NCBI GenBank assembly: GCA_947561715.1
Contig: OX387202.1
Location: forward strand, 21,093,001 to 21,157,000
Source of the DNA: Ascidia mentula
Taxonomy: Eukaryota; Chordata; Ascidiacea; Phlebobranchia; Ascidiidae
DNA: 64,000 nt
Reading direction: 5' to 3'
Shown here: positions 1 through 11,775 of the stretch, one piece after another
How positions within the stretch are numbered: position 1 is the first letter of the stretch
Layout of the letters: every line of letters starts with the position of its first letter
Program-made: the position numbers and the translations under genes
Notes under the pieces: generated by a model
Told to the model about the DNA's origin: nothing
Seen by the model: the letters and a program-made list of their open reading frames with translations, nothing else
Database searches by the model: none

Positions 1-595
1 CGTTGGATTTTAAAAAGATATTTTCGATCAATGGTCACCCCCAAATCCGTGCACTGCGTATTTGTGAAAACGTCATGCATTTTATGCATGTTGCTGGGCG
101 TCTGGACCAATCGTATGGTAGCGATCAAAAGTCGATCAATCGATTCCAGCATCTTAGTTACATGAAAATACCGTTTGTCTTCCGCGCGCTCAACCTCGTG
201 GCGTTTAATTTCGGTTGAGTCGTTCAGTCGGATTCAAATCGCTACAGGCTATCCTGACATTTCGACAGCAATTAAAATGCGGTCGTGGGTTTGGCCGACG
301 GATGAGATGGCCAAATATGGAGGTCCACAGGTTACAGCGTGTTGCCCTGAACCAGTCAACCGTAACCGGTTGGATGACGACATATGTGATTTCATCAAAC
401 GATTTCTAAATCACAAACTTTCCTTTAATATTTTTAGTTCCAGCTTTTATTTCAGTTCGGAATCGCCGTAATGTTGACGCATACAAAGCTGTTCCGTCAT
501 TGTCTATTTTGTGGCGCAAGTATTCATTCGTATCAGTGTAAAGTCGCCAAACTATTGTTAAAAACTGACGACTAATTTCGCCTTGTTTTCCACAG

Positions 596-1264
596 ACGTA
601 TTTTGAATGCGTTGAACTTGGTGTTGGAGAACCTATTACTGACAAACATAAAGTGGTCAGAACTGGTAGCGGAGCTTTTGTCACCAACCAGGGCCAAAAC
701 CGAACCACAGGGATACAAGACAGACCCACAGGGGTACAAAACCGACCCACGAGGGTACAAAACGATCTTATCGGAGGTCTTGACAGTGGGGCTGGGTACA
801 GCGGTGTTCAGGAAGCAGCACAAGTCTCCGGTGGTGGTGGCGGTTATGTAGATAACGTCCAACAACGCAGGAGTCAACGTGGCAACAATACCCGGAACCC
901 AGACCCCGACCGTGAGAATATTGAGCGATTCTCACGAGCACCCGGAAGTGGCAACCGCGGAAGTGGGAATAATTCAAGTAGCAGTAGCCATGGAAACCGC
1001 TCCAGCGTTCAAGGTTCAAAACGTTTTAAGCGTTCACCTGGAAATCAAGGTTCGGGTCGTCGCCAAGGTCAGGAGAGCGACACCCAGCGGTTGCTAACAG
1101 AGAGCACCCGAGCTAGCAACAGACCTCGGTCCCACGGTGAAGCTGTTGCTGCTCACGCAAAACGCATCAAAGCTGTTCAAAATCGACGTGCGAGCTCTGG
1201 GAGGACATCTGGCGAACGAGACCAGGGCGCAGTGTCAACCACAAGCGGCGCTAATGCGGTTTGA
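596..1264 (+). CDS. 3'-terminal exon of an unrecognised gene
   Basis: An acceptor (a pyrimidine-rich tract ending in CAG) lies just before 596, and a frame open from that point runs to a TGA at 1262-1264, giving about 222 residues. The first 20 or so residues are ordinary mixed sequence (TYFECVELGVGEPITDKHK). The rest is low-complexity, rich in Gln, Arg, Gly, Ser and Asn. It includes three 7-residue repeats of the type TGxQxRP, a Ser/Gly run and several basic clusters, consistent with a disordered, possibly nucleic-acid-binding or cytoplasmic tail. I do not recognise the protein. Earlier exons must lie before the window or in 1-470. An open frame at 175-471 could be one, but I could not match its phase to this exon. 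The exon call is fairly safe; the function is unknown. Confidence 0.55.
   Translation, partial: TYFECVELGVGEPITDKHKVVRTGSGAFVTNQGQNRTTGIQDRPTGVQNRPTRVQNDLIGGLDSGAGYSGVQEAAQVSGGGGGYVDNVQQRRSQRGNNTRNPDPDRENIERFSRAPGSGNRGSGNNSSSSSHGNRSSVQGSKRFKRSPGNQGSGRRQGQESDTQRLLTESTRASNRPRSHGEAVAAHAKRIKAVQNRRASSGRTSGERDQGAVSTTSGANAV
706..768 (+). repeat. 21-bp tandem repeat, 3 copies, in coding sequence
   Basis: Three imperfect 21-bp units encode seven-residue repeats (TGIQDRP, TGVQNRP, TRVQNDL) in the 596-1264 exon. The unit is a multiple of three, so copy-number change would keep the frame. Confidence 0.7.
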
Positions 1265-3400
1265 TTGAATTTAAACCTCGCGTAGCCGAAAGTTTAAATC
1301 AGGCATGGGGGAATAACAAATGCTTCTGATTCCCTCACCATAACGGTAGACTCTCAATCTTAAATTCCTGGTTTTCCAATAAATTGTTGAAAAGGTACTG
1401 GTCAAGCTAATAATACAGTGCCAAAATAATGTGACGCAACAATTGCCATTGTCTTACGTCTTGTATCTTCAATAGAAATATTTGTGACGTTGCAATGCTT
1501 TAACACCCCACTTCCGAATACCCCCGTGTTGTTGTAATGCAGCGGCACATTTAACATTTGTAAATGTTTCGAGGACAACATTTCTTACACTTCTGCCGAA
1601 CAATTTCCCGACTGTTTTTACACAGATTCGTCCATTGCCAAAATTCTAACAAAAGACCTTTGTTTCCCTTTTATGACGTCACTCTACTCCCTTTGTTGCA
1701 ATTTGTGACGCAATGGCGCTAGAGGGTAGCCATTGATATGCTGTTTTACAAAAGCAATTCTAACAATTTTGTACTTTCTTATCTCGAAACTGCCTGTACT
1801 ACGTCATTCATGTTACGTCATATTGTTGTTATTATTACCGCGAAAAAGTGTTTCGTTGTCACGTGATGTTTTGTGGTTAGGTCGTCGTGGAATCTCCGCC
1901 TAAACTAACACAGTCACGCTTCTTTGGGTTTGACGTCATTTAGTTGCCATGGCGTCCATGAGTGATTGAGAGAATATTTCGGGACAACCCGATCTCTACA
2001 GCGTGCTCACCACAAACACACTTACGAGGTAACCGCAGACGTTAGTATGACCTTGGAAATTTCGGGCGGTGGCGCAGCAGATGACGCAATGACAATGTGA
2101 TATGACGAAAGCGGGGAAGTACCTTCTCCTATTTCACATTATACCACTGTATGTCAGAAGGTTTTTGTTCAGTCAAGCCAGTGTAACCCGTCAGAGCCGC
2201 TACTTGTTGGGTTGTTGTAAGTGGGCTTGTTTGCTTCAACTATAATTCCTCTCAACCAGACATCACAGCTATTACCGCTGATAATTGCAATGTCGGCTCT
2301 CATAATAATTGGCGGGAAATTGAAAATAATTTGCTCAAATAGAGGCAGGCGTTCATGGATGAATTGCAGCATTTCGTCCCACAAGCAAAAAAAAACGCCA
2401 ACAACAACAATTTCGACCAATACCTGGTCATTATGTGTTCTACTGTAGAGTCATCACAAAACTTCATGGCGGACAACGAATTTCAGATATCCGCGGGTAA
2501 TCCCAGACTTACTATCTTGAGCATAAACCACTATGGCGAGGCACTGCGTGCTTCTACTAATTGTTTACGTGACAAATGCCATTGATGAAGCATCCGGAAC
2601 TTAGCCGGTCAGATTGGGTGTCCGACGAATTGCTTTACAAGCCAAGCGAGCGCGTAATTCTTTGCTGCGCAATAATAGATATCCTGTGACGTAGACACTA
2701 CAGCTTTGTCCTCAAGTTTGTGAACAAATCCAAAATTACCTTTTATTTCTTGGACAGAGAAATTAGAATAGCGATTATGCACAACATGACGTTTGCCCTT
2801 CACATGACATTGGAACAACCGCCAATTTAACGCAAACATACCTCAGCTGCGGTTGGCAAACACACTTGATCATACTGTGTGCATTGCTTCATCACCGTCA
2901 TTGTTGCGTCATCAAAAGCACTGATACGTCATAAAGTGGACGTGAGCACAGCGCCGTACGCCGGTTTACAAGGGAAGAAGGCTGAGTGCTTTTAATGGTT
3001 CGGTATTTGATCCCTCGCAACAGATAACTACATTTCGGGCCAAGATAACAAGATTCCCAGCAAGTGTTCGCAGCATTCAAGCAGTGACTGTAGCAGGTCT
3101 TACAGGAAAACATTATTAACTCTCAGCTAGTTGATCAGAAGCAACATCAGTGCATAGCTAATCGAACACTAAATAAGAGTTATATTTGTTGTACGATTGT
3201 CAGTCAACAATAAACGACTTAAGGTTTCGAATATTTGTTTAAGGTTTTATCGTTTGTTTGGTCAAAGCAATAAAACGTGAATCCCAACCACGCTAAACCT
3301 AGTGGGTGTATTTGTCCGAGGTTTACAATCTGCCCATACAATCTCCGCTACCAAGGTTTCATTCGGCGTTATATCAAGTCTGATCGAATTCTGCTGAAAG
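1265..3400. other. Non-coding interval upstream of globin 1
   Basis: I see no recognisable gene. The stretch contains several TGACGTCA palindromes (near 1677 and 1931) and short unrelated open frames without family resemblance. It should hold the 3' UTR of the upstream gene and the promoter of the first globin. Confidence 0.5.
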
Positions 3401-5017
3401 ATGAAATTCACTAATGAACAAATTTCAATGATCCAGGGATCCTGGGGTGATTTAAAGAAGCTGGGAATGCAGGAAGTTGGTCTTCGAATATTTCAAAGGT
3501 AATTTTCTACAAACTTGGAAATACATAATTATATTTTTCAAACTTGCTAGAATCGTAAAAGCAAAGACAGACGTTTCGAATGTAAAATTAAACGAAGAAA
3601 ACAATGTGAAACGGATAAACAAATTGTCACAAACGTTTTTGACAATGAGGGAGGTAAATTATTTTCCCGTGAGCTGTAGGTACACTGGTGAGCTGGAGGT
3701 ACACTGGTGAGCTGCAGGTACACTGGTGAGCTGCAGGTACACTGGTGAGCTGCAGGTACACTGGTGAGCTGCAGGTACACTGGTGAGCTGTAGGTACACT
3801 GCAACCAGCCTTATATGTTTGCCAAGACATGAAACCTAAACCTTACGCAAATAAAGGCGCATTTCCAGCACCTAGTAACACTGAAGCGAAGAAAACACAC
3901 GTTTTAACCGGAAACACTATATTTGTGCAACTTTCAAACATACAGAATCTATTCCCAGCCAATGAACAATTAAAATTACCGCAAAACCGGTTTTTAATGG
4001 CTGGCCGTTCAAAAACTTTCCAGCCGACTAAGCAGTCAACTTGCATTAAAACCACAAAACAAATTGTAGCTTGGAGAAAATTAGAGATGCGGAGACGTTG
4101 TTGTGTACCCGGGGAAATTTATACAAACTTGACTGCGCATTGTATTGGGTAACAGCACGCCAATATAACACAACACTATGTACATATATGATAGCACTGG
4201 GTTTGCTTGTGTTATGTAACAAATTAATGCAGTTTAAAGAAGATCCAAATTAACTTGCAACATTAACCTGTGTTTGATGCAATAATGGAATGCAGGACAG
4301 GTGTTTTGTAAATCCAGCAATCCATGTAAATCATATTCAAATTTCGTTCGTCACATATCTTCACACACACATAATTGTGTAGCATTCAACGCTCCAACTT
4401 TCATCTGATCCAAGAGTTTATGACGTCAATACAATTTATTTGCAGTAAGTTTTTGTTTTTTTAGATTGTTTAACGACGCCCCATTCATACGAAGTCTCTT
4501 CTATGACCTCGAGTTACCCGATGAAGAACAATTAAGCTTGGATCAGATGAGAGAAAACCCCAAGATGAAATCTCACGCTACAAGGTAAAACTTATGATAT
4601 CTATGTTGGTCGGTTAAACATTAGGTGACAATTACCATGTAAATCAGATAACATTGCAACTAACGCTTCTGATTCTACTCAATTCCTTTTGAATATTCCC
4701 GCTTTTATCGAAGAGTCGCAACTTCAATATCACACCTTGTCAAAAACATAACTAACTCGGATGAGCTGAACGCAAAGTTAGAGGAATTGGGTAAAATCCA
4801 CGGAGCGCAGAATGTTGAGCCGGAGTATTTTGAGGTGGGTTTAAGATTACGTAGAATCTGACACAGAATAACCAACTTTGATATGTTCCAGTATCTGGCT
4901 CCAGTGATGCTTGCGGTGATTGGAGAGCAACTCGGCCTTTGTTCAAACTCTCCAATCCTCCAGGCTTGGGTCAAATTCTATGGAGTGATAAGAAACGGGA
5001 TTATTAAGGGAATGTAA
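3401..5017 (+). CDS. Globin (neuroglobin/cytoglobin-like), paralog 1
   Basis: Four exons join cleanly: 3401-3498, 4465-4584, 4714-4834 and 4892-5017, giving 154 residues. The A helix (QISMIQGSWGDLKK) starts right after the initiator Met. A Phe in LFYDLEL fits position CD1, the His in KMKSHA fits distal E7, and the His in LGKIHGAQNVEPEYF fits proximal F8, with the His-to-Glu-Pro spacing of neuroglobin. Introns fall at B12 phase 2 and G7 phase 0, the two ancestral globin positions, with a third intron just after E7 (phase 2). The product should bind haem and O2 in the cytoplasm; which cells use it cannot be read here. It matches the small globin family reported from Ciona. There is no signal peptide. 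Confidence 0.93.
3670..3801 (+). repeat. 19-bp minisatellite in globin 1 intron 1
   Basis: About seven copies of a 19-bp unit (GGTACACTGGTGAGCTGCA with small variants) sit in the first intron of globin 1. The period is not a multiple of three, which explains the long open but meaningless frames across it. Confidence 0.92.
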
Positions 5018-5339
5018 AATAACAGGGAATTTCCCGATAGTTAGAGGTGTTAGTTGTGACGTAGGATAAACATGTTTCAAAAAATCTTTTAAATATAAAT
5101 ATTTAAAGTGGAACCAACATTTTATGCTCGCAGGAAAATTGTCTCCTCCCCAATTTAAAGCGTGTTTTTCATCGCGTCATTAAAATTCCTGCCACGTGTT
5201 AACAAAATATTTTTGCTAACCACGAGTCGTAACCCTTACCTGTTTTCCGCTATCTGACACTTAATTACCTTCAAATACAAAAATAAACTTATACATTGTT
5301 TTGGTGAATTTTTACGGTAATTATTGGCATGTAATTTAT

Positions 5340-5400
5340 ATTTTGACAGCGTGGGATTTGAACCTGGGCCATCCTGCTCACGACACTGCAGCTAAACATT
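5340..5400 (-). mobile_element. tRNA-derived SINE fragment (inverted copy)
   Basis: On the minus strand the stretch contains a B-box-like word (GGTTCAAATCC) preceded by CGTGAGCAGGATGGCCCA. This is the same layout as the plus-strand copies at about 5575 and 11730. Only the B-box end is clear. Confidence 0.55.
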
Positions 5401-5514
5401 TTGAAAGTTGTAAATCGCCCGATTAATACTGCCACATTGTAACGAAAACATGACAGTAAATTTGACCACTAAGTGACAGTAACGAGGTCAATTGAGATAA
5501 TTTTGGAAACTCGG

Positions 5515-5635
5515 GCAATTGGCGACATTGGTTAAACGCCCGGCCTGCATCCCAATAAAACCTGAACGGGAATTCGTGGCCAGAATATCCTGGGTTCAAA
5601 CCCCGTTGTGGTCAAAAAGGAATGTTGGTGATAAA
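5515..5635 (+). mobile_element. tRNA-derived SINE copy
   Basis: An A-box-like stretch (TTGGTTAAACGCCCGGCC) and a B box (GGGTTCAAACCCC) are about 65 bp apart. They align block by block with the copy at 11658-11775, including GAATTCGTGGCC next to the B box. A Pol III-transcribed SINE family is the simplest reading; a true tRNA is excluded because no cloverleaf closes. Confidence 0.65.
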
Positions 5636-8600
5636 AACCTGTGCATTTGGTTGATTCAAATCGGCCGTTTTGCAACGACAGCCCAAGAAAATATAAATGG
5701 TGAAAATAAAACATTTCCAAGGTCATCGTATACTAATGTAGGATCCCAAAGGTCAAAGTAAGCTAATAAACTTCTTGGTCCCGGGAAGTCGAACTTATAT
5801 TCGAACGGGTTGGGGAATTCCCTTCTCTAACACAAGGGATTCTTCCGGGACTTCCCCAGTTACATTTTTTGCCCCCTCTGCCTTTTTCAGCAAAGAAATC
5901 TTATTCCACGATTTTCACGAAGTTTGTTCGAACCGTTGCTTGGTTTGTTGAGGTTAGGTTGCCGCCCAAACCACATCCACCCCACAGACCGACAGTGAGT
6001 TATTACCGTGATCGTTGATGGCGACCAATTTCCTTTACAAGTAAACAGTTTAAACCATGCGTGTACACAGCAAGTATCAGCAGGTTGCTAAACAACTTGT
6101 TTTTTGCATGTTTTCCACGTTTTTATTGGATTTATGTTTGGATTAGTTGAGATAAATTTGTGTCATTGGAAAGTTTAAAAGTCAGACAAAAAATTAAAAA
6201 TTGTCCGATTGTCGCGTGATATAAGGATGTGATTGGCGGAAACCCCCTGGTGTGGTTGACAGGTTTAGGGGACAGTCAGCCTTCGTACAAAGGCATCAGG
6301 TCCACAGCTGAGTGAAGCAGACGATTACTTTCAAAGTGAGACAACGTCGATTTAAAAAATTACCCAAGCGTTCATAAAACCCGTCAAGAGAGAAGTGTCG
6401 AAATCAATGGACTTCCAATCAGTGGAGAACACAGCAGTCGATAAACACGTGTTCGGTGCCAAGCGCTAAGTGAGAAAGTTGGTTGTGATGAAGTCACACA
6501 AAAGAAACCAAATTAAAACAAGGCAGCAGAAATCAACCTTCTTACTGTGGTTTGAGTCAATCACAGAAGCTTAAATCTTGTGTCCACCGAAACCGAACAA
6601 CCCATAGAAAGTCGGAACAAATCCATGTTAGAGGTGAGACTACAAACTATTATTTACCACAGTATGAAAAACAACGAAGAAGTTTGATTGTTGGTTTAAG
6701 GTGGACGAGCATTAATACTGTGTGTCGGTTTATTAGTTTGCAAAAGTAATAATGTTGCAAGTTAATTGTGGTTAATCTTTTACCAATATTGTAAAAATTG
6801 CTCTTTAGCCTGTTGCAGTCGCTCGAAGCCAGGCAGTTAAAACTTTCCGAGACTTGCCGGACGACGTCTGTTATCAAAGTGCTTGTGTTGCGGAGTTGGT
6901 ATTTTTGTATCAAACCTCATGAAAATCTGCGTGTGTGGATTAAAAAAACGAAATGCTGAGAAATCGCGAAAACTTATTTTAAATGCAACAATGCAGGACT
7001 TTAACAGCAAGAAAGCCGACAGACTGAGGTTTGATGAATTTTAATTTTCTCGTAGTCCAAAGATCATTTGTCAACGAACTGGAAAGTTCACAAACAAAAG
7101 GTGGAAGTGGTTTCTAAAGCCTTTCGCGGTCAGTGAACTATTACCCTCTAAAACTTTGCATTTCTTACGCATTAAGGTGGATCGTGAGGTTGTCTGAGAA
7201 CAGCATACTTCCTTTGTAGAGCCAGACGTCTGACCGCTATTTACGAGGCCAAGTCCCGAGGCGCGGGGTGTGAAACCCTTTTCACATTGCTACAATATTC
7301 GTGTAGAGAGTTGAGCTGTCATATCTGTCTTCGCGTTACTAGACATCTCACTACCCCGCGTGGGTTCAGTTTATGTAACCAACACCTCATACACATGCAC
7401 AGTGCAACCAATCGCAAGGGGAAAACAAGATTTTGTGGGAAAATATCTTAAATTAGCGCCAGTTGCAAAAACAATCTCCGCAATTCAATCGCAGATTTGC
7501 GAAAACGCGTTTCAGTTTGCAGGGAATACGTCACTCAAATTGTCAAGAGCGTAGCAATATCACTCACACAGAGTTTCGGAAATAATATGAAATGGAGAAC
7601 AAGCATCGAACCGCGAAGGAGAAGCGGGCGAGGTTTTCTGTTGGACTCAAGTTTGTTTTATTTTCGAATAAGGCGTCATAATAGGAATTGGGTTGCGGCA
7701 AACTCCGTCTGAATTTTTTTTAGTTACAAGTGTTTTACAAATGACCTTGTAAGTGTGTCGAGCGTGTAAACGAAGGTCACGGAAAAACAGGTGAAATTGA
7801 CATATGTGTTTTAAAGGTGGTTTTGTCGGAAATCTTGTCCACAAACCGTGATATCGCCACCCTCAACATTTCTAACAAGCGATAAAATCAAAACGCAAAT
7901 AACTGCAGAGTGCGATTACACAATGATAAATTTATCCAATGTTTGCGCAAAGAAGGTCCTGTTTAAGAGACAAAATCAATCGACTTAAATGACCTTCAAG
8001 CAGTCACGCAGAAGACGTTATATTTAGCGAGAATACCACAGCCGGCAGACAAGGTTGAAGATATTGATTCTCATGAAAATTTAACATATTCTCAACGCTC
8101 GGAAAATGTCAAGGATATCTAAAGACGGCTCCCGTCAAACCAGGCATTTTAAAACTTGCAGTAAAGATACAAGAAACTGACATGGTTCCACCCAACGCAT
8201 GATGATAAAAATGAACTCATGAAATGGTTGAGACGCAAGGTCACTACTGCCGATAGAATGTCATATGATCAGTGCAACCCAGACGAGATTGGCAGCATCT
8301 GTTGACAGGGAAGTTCAACTTCAATACGGCAGAGTACACTAGCCTCGTTAGATACCCAAGGTTAATTTCAAACGCTTCTACTAGATTTGTTTGACATTGC
8401 AGCAAATTCAATCCCTTTATTTGGGTATGCGATTTGGTAAATGAAATACTTCCAGTGGAGTAAAATCGTTTGGTGGCTTGAACTAATTAAGGGTTGCCTG
8501 GCTGTCATCACCAAACGAAACTTTGCCGGTGATTGATGTGCGAGGTTATTCTTAGCTCAAATTCGTGGGAACGTTTGAAAGCTGTACACATTAATAAAAG

Positions 8601-9513
8601 TGATAAATTATTTGATTTAAAAGCTGTTTTACTCAGGGAGCTTCAGTTCAAAGTTTACTCGGGAAAAGTATTTTACGACATTATTTCTCCAAATTACTTT
8701 CCAATTCATTGTACTCGAATTGTTTGCTAACAATGGGGCATTGTTGCTTTCTGAAATTTTGAAAACCATAACAAAGAAAACATGTCGCTTGGAAGGCGCT
8801 GAATAATTTATATCTATGTGGAATTTCAGAGTAGGTTTGTTATTGTCTTTTCTGTTAATAAATATTACTTGAAACTGTAGGAAGGGCGCATATACCGTCT
8901 GCACACGTGTTTAGGGGTGTGGAAGGCAAGATATTTTGGTGAATGACCAAAATTTGATGGAAAGAAGAAAGTTATGTGGGAAACACTGCAACGAGTCGGA
9001 CAAACAGCAACAACTATCGGCAAGATAGTATTTTACCGTTTGACGCAATCAACCCGTATTCAATCAACCAGAACAGTGGAAGACTTAAGTTTGAACTCAT
9101 CGACATAAGCGTTCGTCACCATGGTAACGCCAGGAGGGAAAAAATCCTTTCTGCTCACTTTCAAAATACGTCGCTTGCTTATTCGGAAATTTCAGCTGTG
9201 TGACAACACGTGACGTCATCAGCTATCGTTCTAATGTTCAACGCGGGAGGAAACGTCATATAACCTTGATCGTTTCAACAAAGGGCGCGATGAATTCTAG
9301 GGTGGTCACAACTATAGCAGAACCAGTTTCGAAGAGGTCGATATTTCGTGTGTTGAACAACATTCCTCAAAATATCGTCGTTCTGCTTTTTCAACGACAA
9401 ACCCGCGTTGTTCACGTGTTTTTTCGTTCCAGAATTCAACAAGAAATAAACCTAGGTACTCAAATAAGCCTGAATTTTGCAAGTGTGATTCTCCCAAGAG
9501 GAATCTTGAAACC

Positions 9514-10951
9514 ATGAAATACACAGAGGAGCAGATCTTACTCATCAGAAACTCATGGGAGGAAATGAAGGAAATGGGAATGCAGGAACTTGGTCTCCTC
9601 ATATTTCACAGGTTCGAGGTCTTTTAAACTTTTTACTAGTTTAAAAAAACTCACAACGGTAAAATTATAAACACGTCGAAAACCTTGTTTAAACCAGAGC
9701 CTATTTTTTAAAAAAGTGTTGTTTTGTAATATTTGAATAAGCCTAGAGTGCCCGAATTCATCACGATAAAAAAATTAACATAAATTTGATCGCCTCACTG
9801 ATATGTATTACATATAACTCTGAGGAATATGTAGTCTGTATATTTGTTACCACACAGTTATCGGCCATTCACTTGTGGAAATTTTGGGGAGGGTCAATAG
9901 GTCACGCAAAAAAGTCCCCCCTATCTCCAAATTTTTAAACCCATAATGCCGGGTCACGTGTGAAATTAACATCTTGTTGTCATAACAACCAACCGACAAA
10001 GTAGCGAATGGAAATGACTTTTGTCAGCAGCATGTGGCATTAAAGGAATTTTCGGTGTGTCAGACTTGACGAGTATTCAACCTACACCGCGTTATTTTTC
10101 CTATTGATCAAAACCAACCCAAATACACATTTTCTTATCCCAGATTACTCAACGAATCAAAGTTTATACGAAAACTTTTCTACAACATAGAAATATCTCT
10201 AGAGGGAGATCTCCCTTTAGAAAAGATGCGGAATCGACGGAAAGTAAAATCCCACGCAACGAGGTAAGGAATTGATCGGGGAAGATATGGAGAATATTTT
10301 TGACAAGTCAGACAGGCATTATAATAAAGCCCGCGTGGAATCGATTGCAATCAGGTTGTGATTTAATTGGTTTTCATACAAACGGGACTAGATCATGACA
10401 TTATGATACGTCACATTGTCTATTATGACGTAACTCCCACTGGAATCGTGGTCCGCCATGCGTGAACATACTTTGGTTAATTTATTGTCACGTCTCCGCA
10501 GACTCGGCGATGATTAAAAGGAGTTTGTGAATGCAAGGTTGGGAGCAATTAGGTTTTGTGACGTCATAGCGTTTTTTAGGATTGCGATGTCGATTACAAA
10601 GTACGTGGATTATTTGGACAAACCCGAAGAAACCGAAAACTTGCTCAAAGAGTTGGGAGAAATTCACGTCAGGAAACGAGTGGACCCAGAATACTTTGAA
10701 GTAAGTTTCGTTAATTAACTTTTCGGTAACTCGCTGCTGCTCCGCTAAATATTATTTTTATTTCGATGTTTCATGTTTGTTTCTACTTTTGACGAATTGT
10801 GTTTCAGTACCTTTTACCTGTGCTCCTGTTTGTGATTGGAGAAAGGTTGAATCTCCCTTCTTCCTCACCAACGCTACAGGCCTGGATAAAATGCTTCTCT
10901 TCCCTCCGTAATGGAATCACCGAACATATGCATCGACTGGAATGCAAATAA
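9514..10951 (+). CDS. Globin (neuroglobin/cytoglobin-like), paralog 2
   Basis: Exons 9514-9611, 10144-10263, 10580-10700 and 10808-10951 encode 160 residues. The first three exons have exactly the same lengths (98, 120 and 121 bp) and phases as globin 1, so the pair arose by duplication of one gene. Conserved features are the A helix (QILLIRNSWEE), CD1 Phe in KLFYN, the E7 His in KVKSHA, the F8 His in LGEIHVRKRVDPEYF, and the closing SPTLQAWIK block. The C-terminus is six residues longer than in paralog 1. The expected product is an intracellular haem protein. The two copies lie head-to-tail about 4.5 kb apart. Confidence 0.93.
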
Positions 10952-11223
10952 AATGCATGGATAGTTGCTTAACTAAGAACGTGTTTAATTTATATTCATC
11001 TCCAACATTGACCGTAAATACCGGGAATATTGAATGAAACACAAACCAAACACAGGGGACGTCATTAGTTCTAAAACGGCATGCGGCTGATTTTCAGTTT
11101 GAATGTAAATGTTAGAAAATATATTTGTGTAGTTCTTAATCGTATTTCAGTTGCAACAACGTTCAATCAAAGTTTCTTTGCTAACTTATTCAGACATCGC
11201 CCCCGAAATGTCTCACAAGCAAT

Positions 11224-11313
11224 ACATGGTATACAGCCAACATGGCATGCGTCACATGGTATACAGCCAAAATGGCACGCGTCACATGGTATACAGCCAA
11301 CATGGCACGCATT
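11224..11313 (+). repeat. 30-bp tandem repeat, 3 copies
   Basis: Three units of ACATGGTATACAGCCAAMAT followed by GGCAYGCGTC, nearly identical, lie about 270 bp past the globin 2 stop codon. No function is apparent. Confidence 0.9.
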
Positions 11314-11657
11314 ACCTTGGCATCCCTGCTTAAATAGAATTTAAACTCAATTAGGAAATAAATTTTGTTGTTGGTAACAATATGATCTGTGACATAACAC
11401 ACCTCGTATTTTTATGTGTTATTGTTGTGTTTGTTCGTTTAGGACTTGATTGTGTGCGAATATTGAAATCTTGACCTTGAGTCGCGTCATCCATTCAATG
11501 ACAAATCCATGTAATTTCGTACATTTCGGAGTGTTCTTCAAATAAAACTAATTATCTCTCTGTCGACATCTTGCGGCGTGTAAGTTGTTCAAGATCTATG
11601 CCAAGGTAGCGCCAGGGAGAGAATATGGAAGTTTTATTGTAGAATTTTATTTGATGT

Positions 11658-11775
11658 GGGCGCGGGTGATTGGCAGCATCAGTCAAGTGCCCGATCCTCA
11701 TACCAAGAAGAAAACCTGATCGGGATTCGTGCCCCGGACATCCTGCGTTCAAACCCCAGTGTAGCCAAAAATTTA
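11658..11775 (+). mobile_element. tRNA-derived SINE copy
   Basis: This is a second plus-strand member of the family seen at 5515-5635. Shared blocks are TTGGCAGCAT, a GCCCGAYC segment, an AAACCTGATCGGGATTCGTG segment and the B box GCGTTCAAACCCC. Divergence between the two copies is substantial, so neither is recent. Confidence 0.65.

Larger units (their letters stand above)
5018..9513. other. Long interval between the two globin genes
   Basis: I found no gene in these 4.5 kb. Two SINE-like copies lie at about 5340-5400 (-) and 5515-5635 (+). The rest is AT-rich sequence with short open frames that resemble no family. The last few hundred bases should include the promoter of globin 2; a TGACGTCA lies near 9211. 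Confidence 0.5.

Noticed and set aside
1-470. A transposase-like or coding exon at the left edge
   Set aside because: Open frames exist at 3-218 and 175-471, but I could not match them to a family or to the phase of the exon at 596.
3547-3830. Long minus-strand open frames with a repeated CSSPVYLQLTSVP-type peptide
   Set aside because: They are produced by the 19-bp minisatellite, which is open in all frames; the location is a globin intron.
5570-5625. A tRNA gene at the B box
   Set aside because: The acceptor, D and anticodon stems do not pair; the same sequence recurs near 11730, which fits a SINE.
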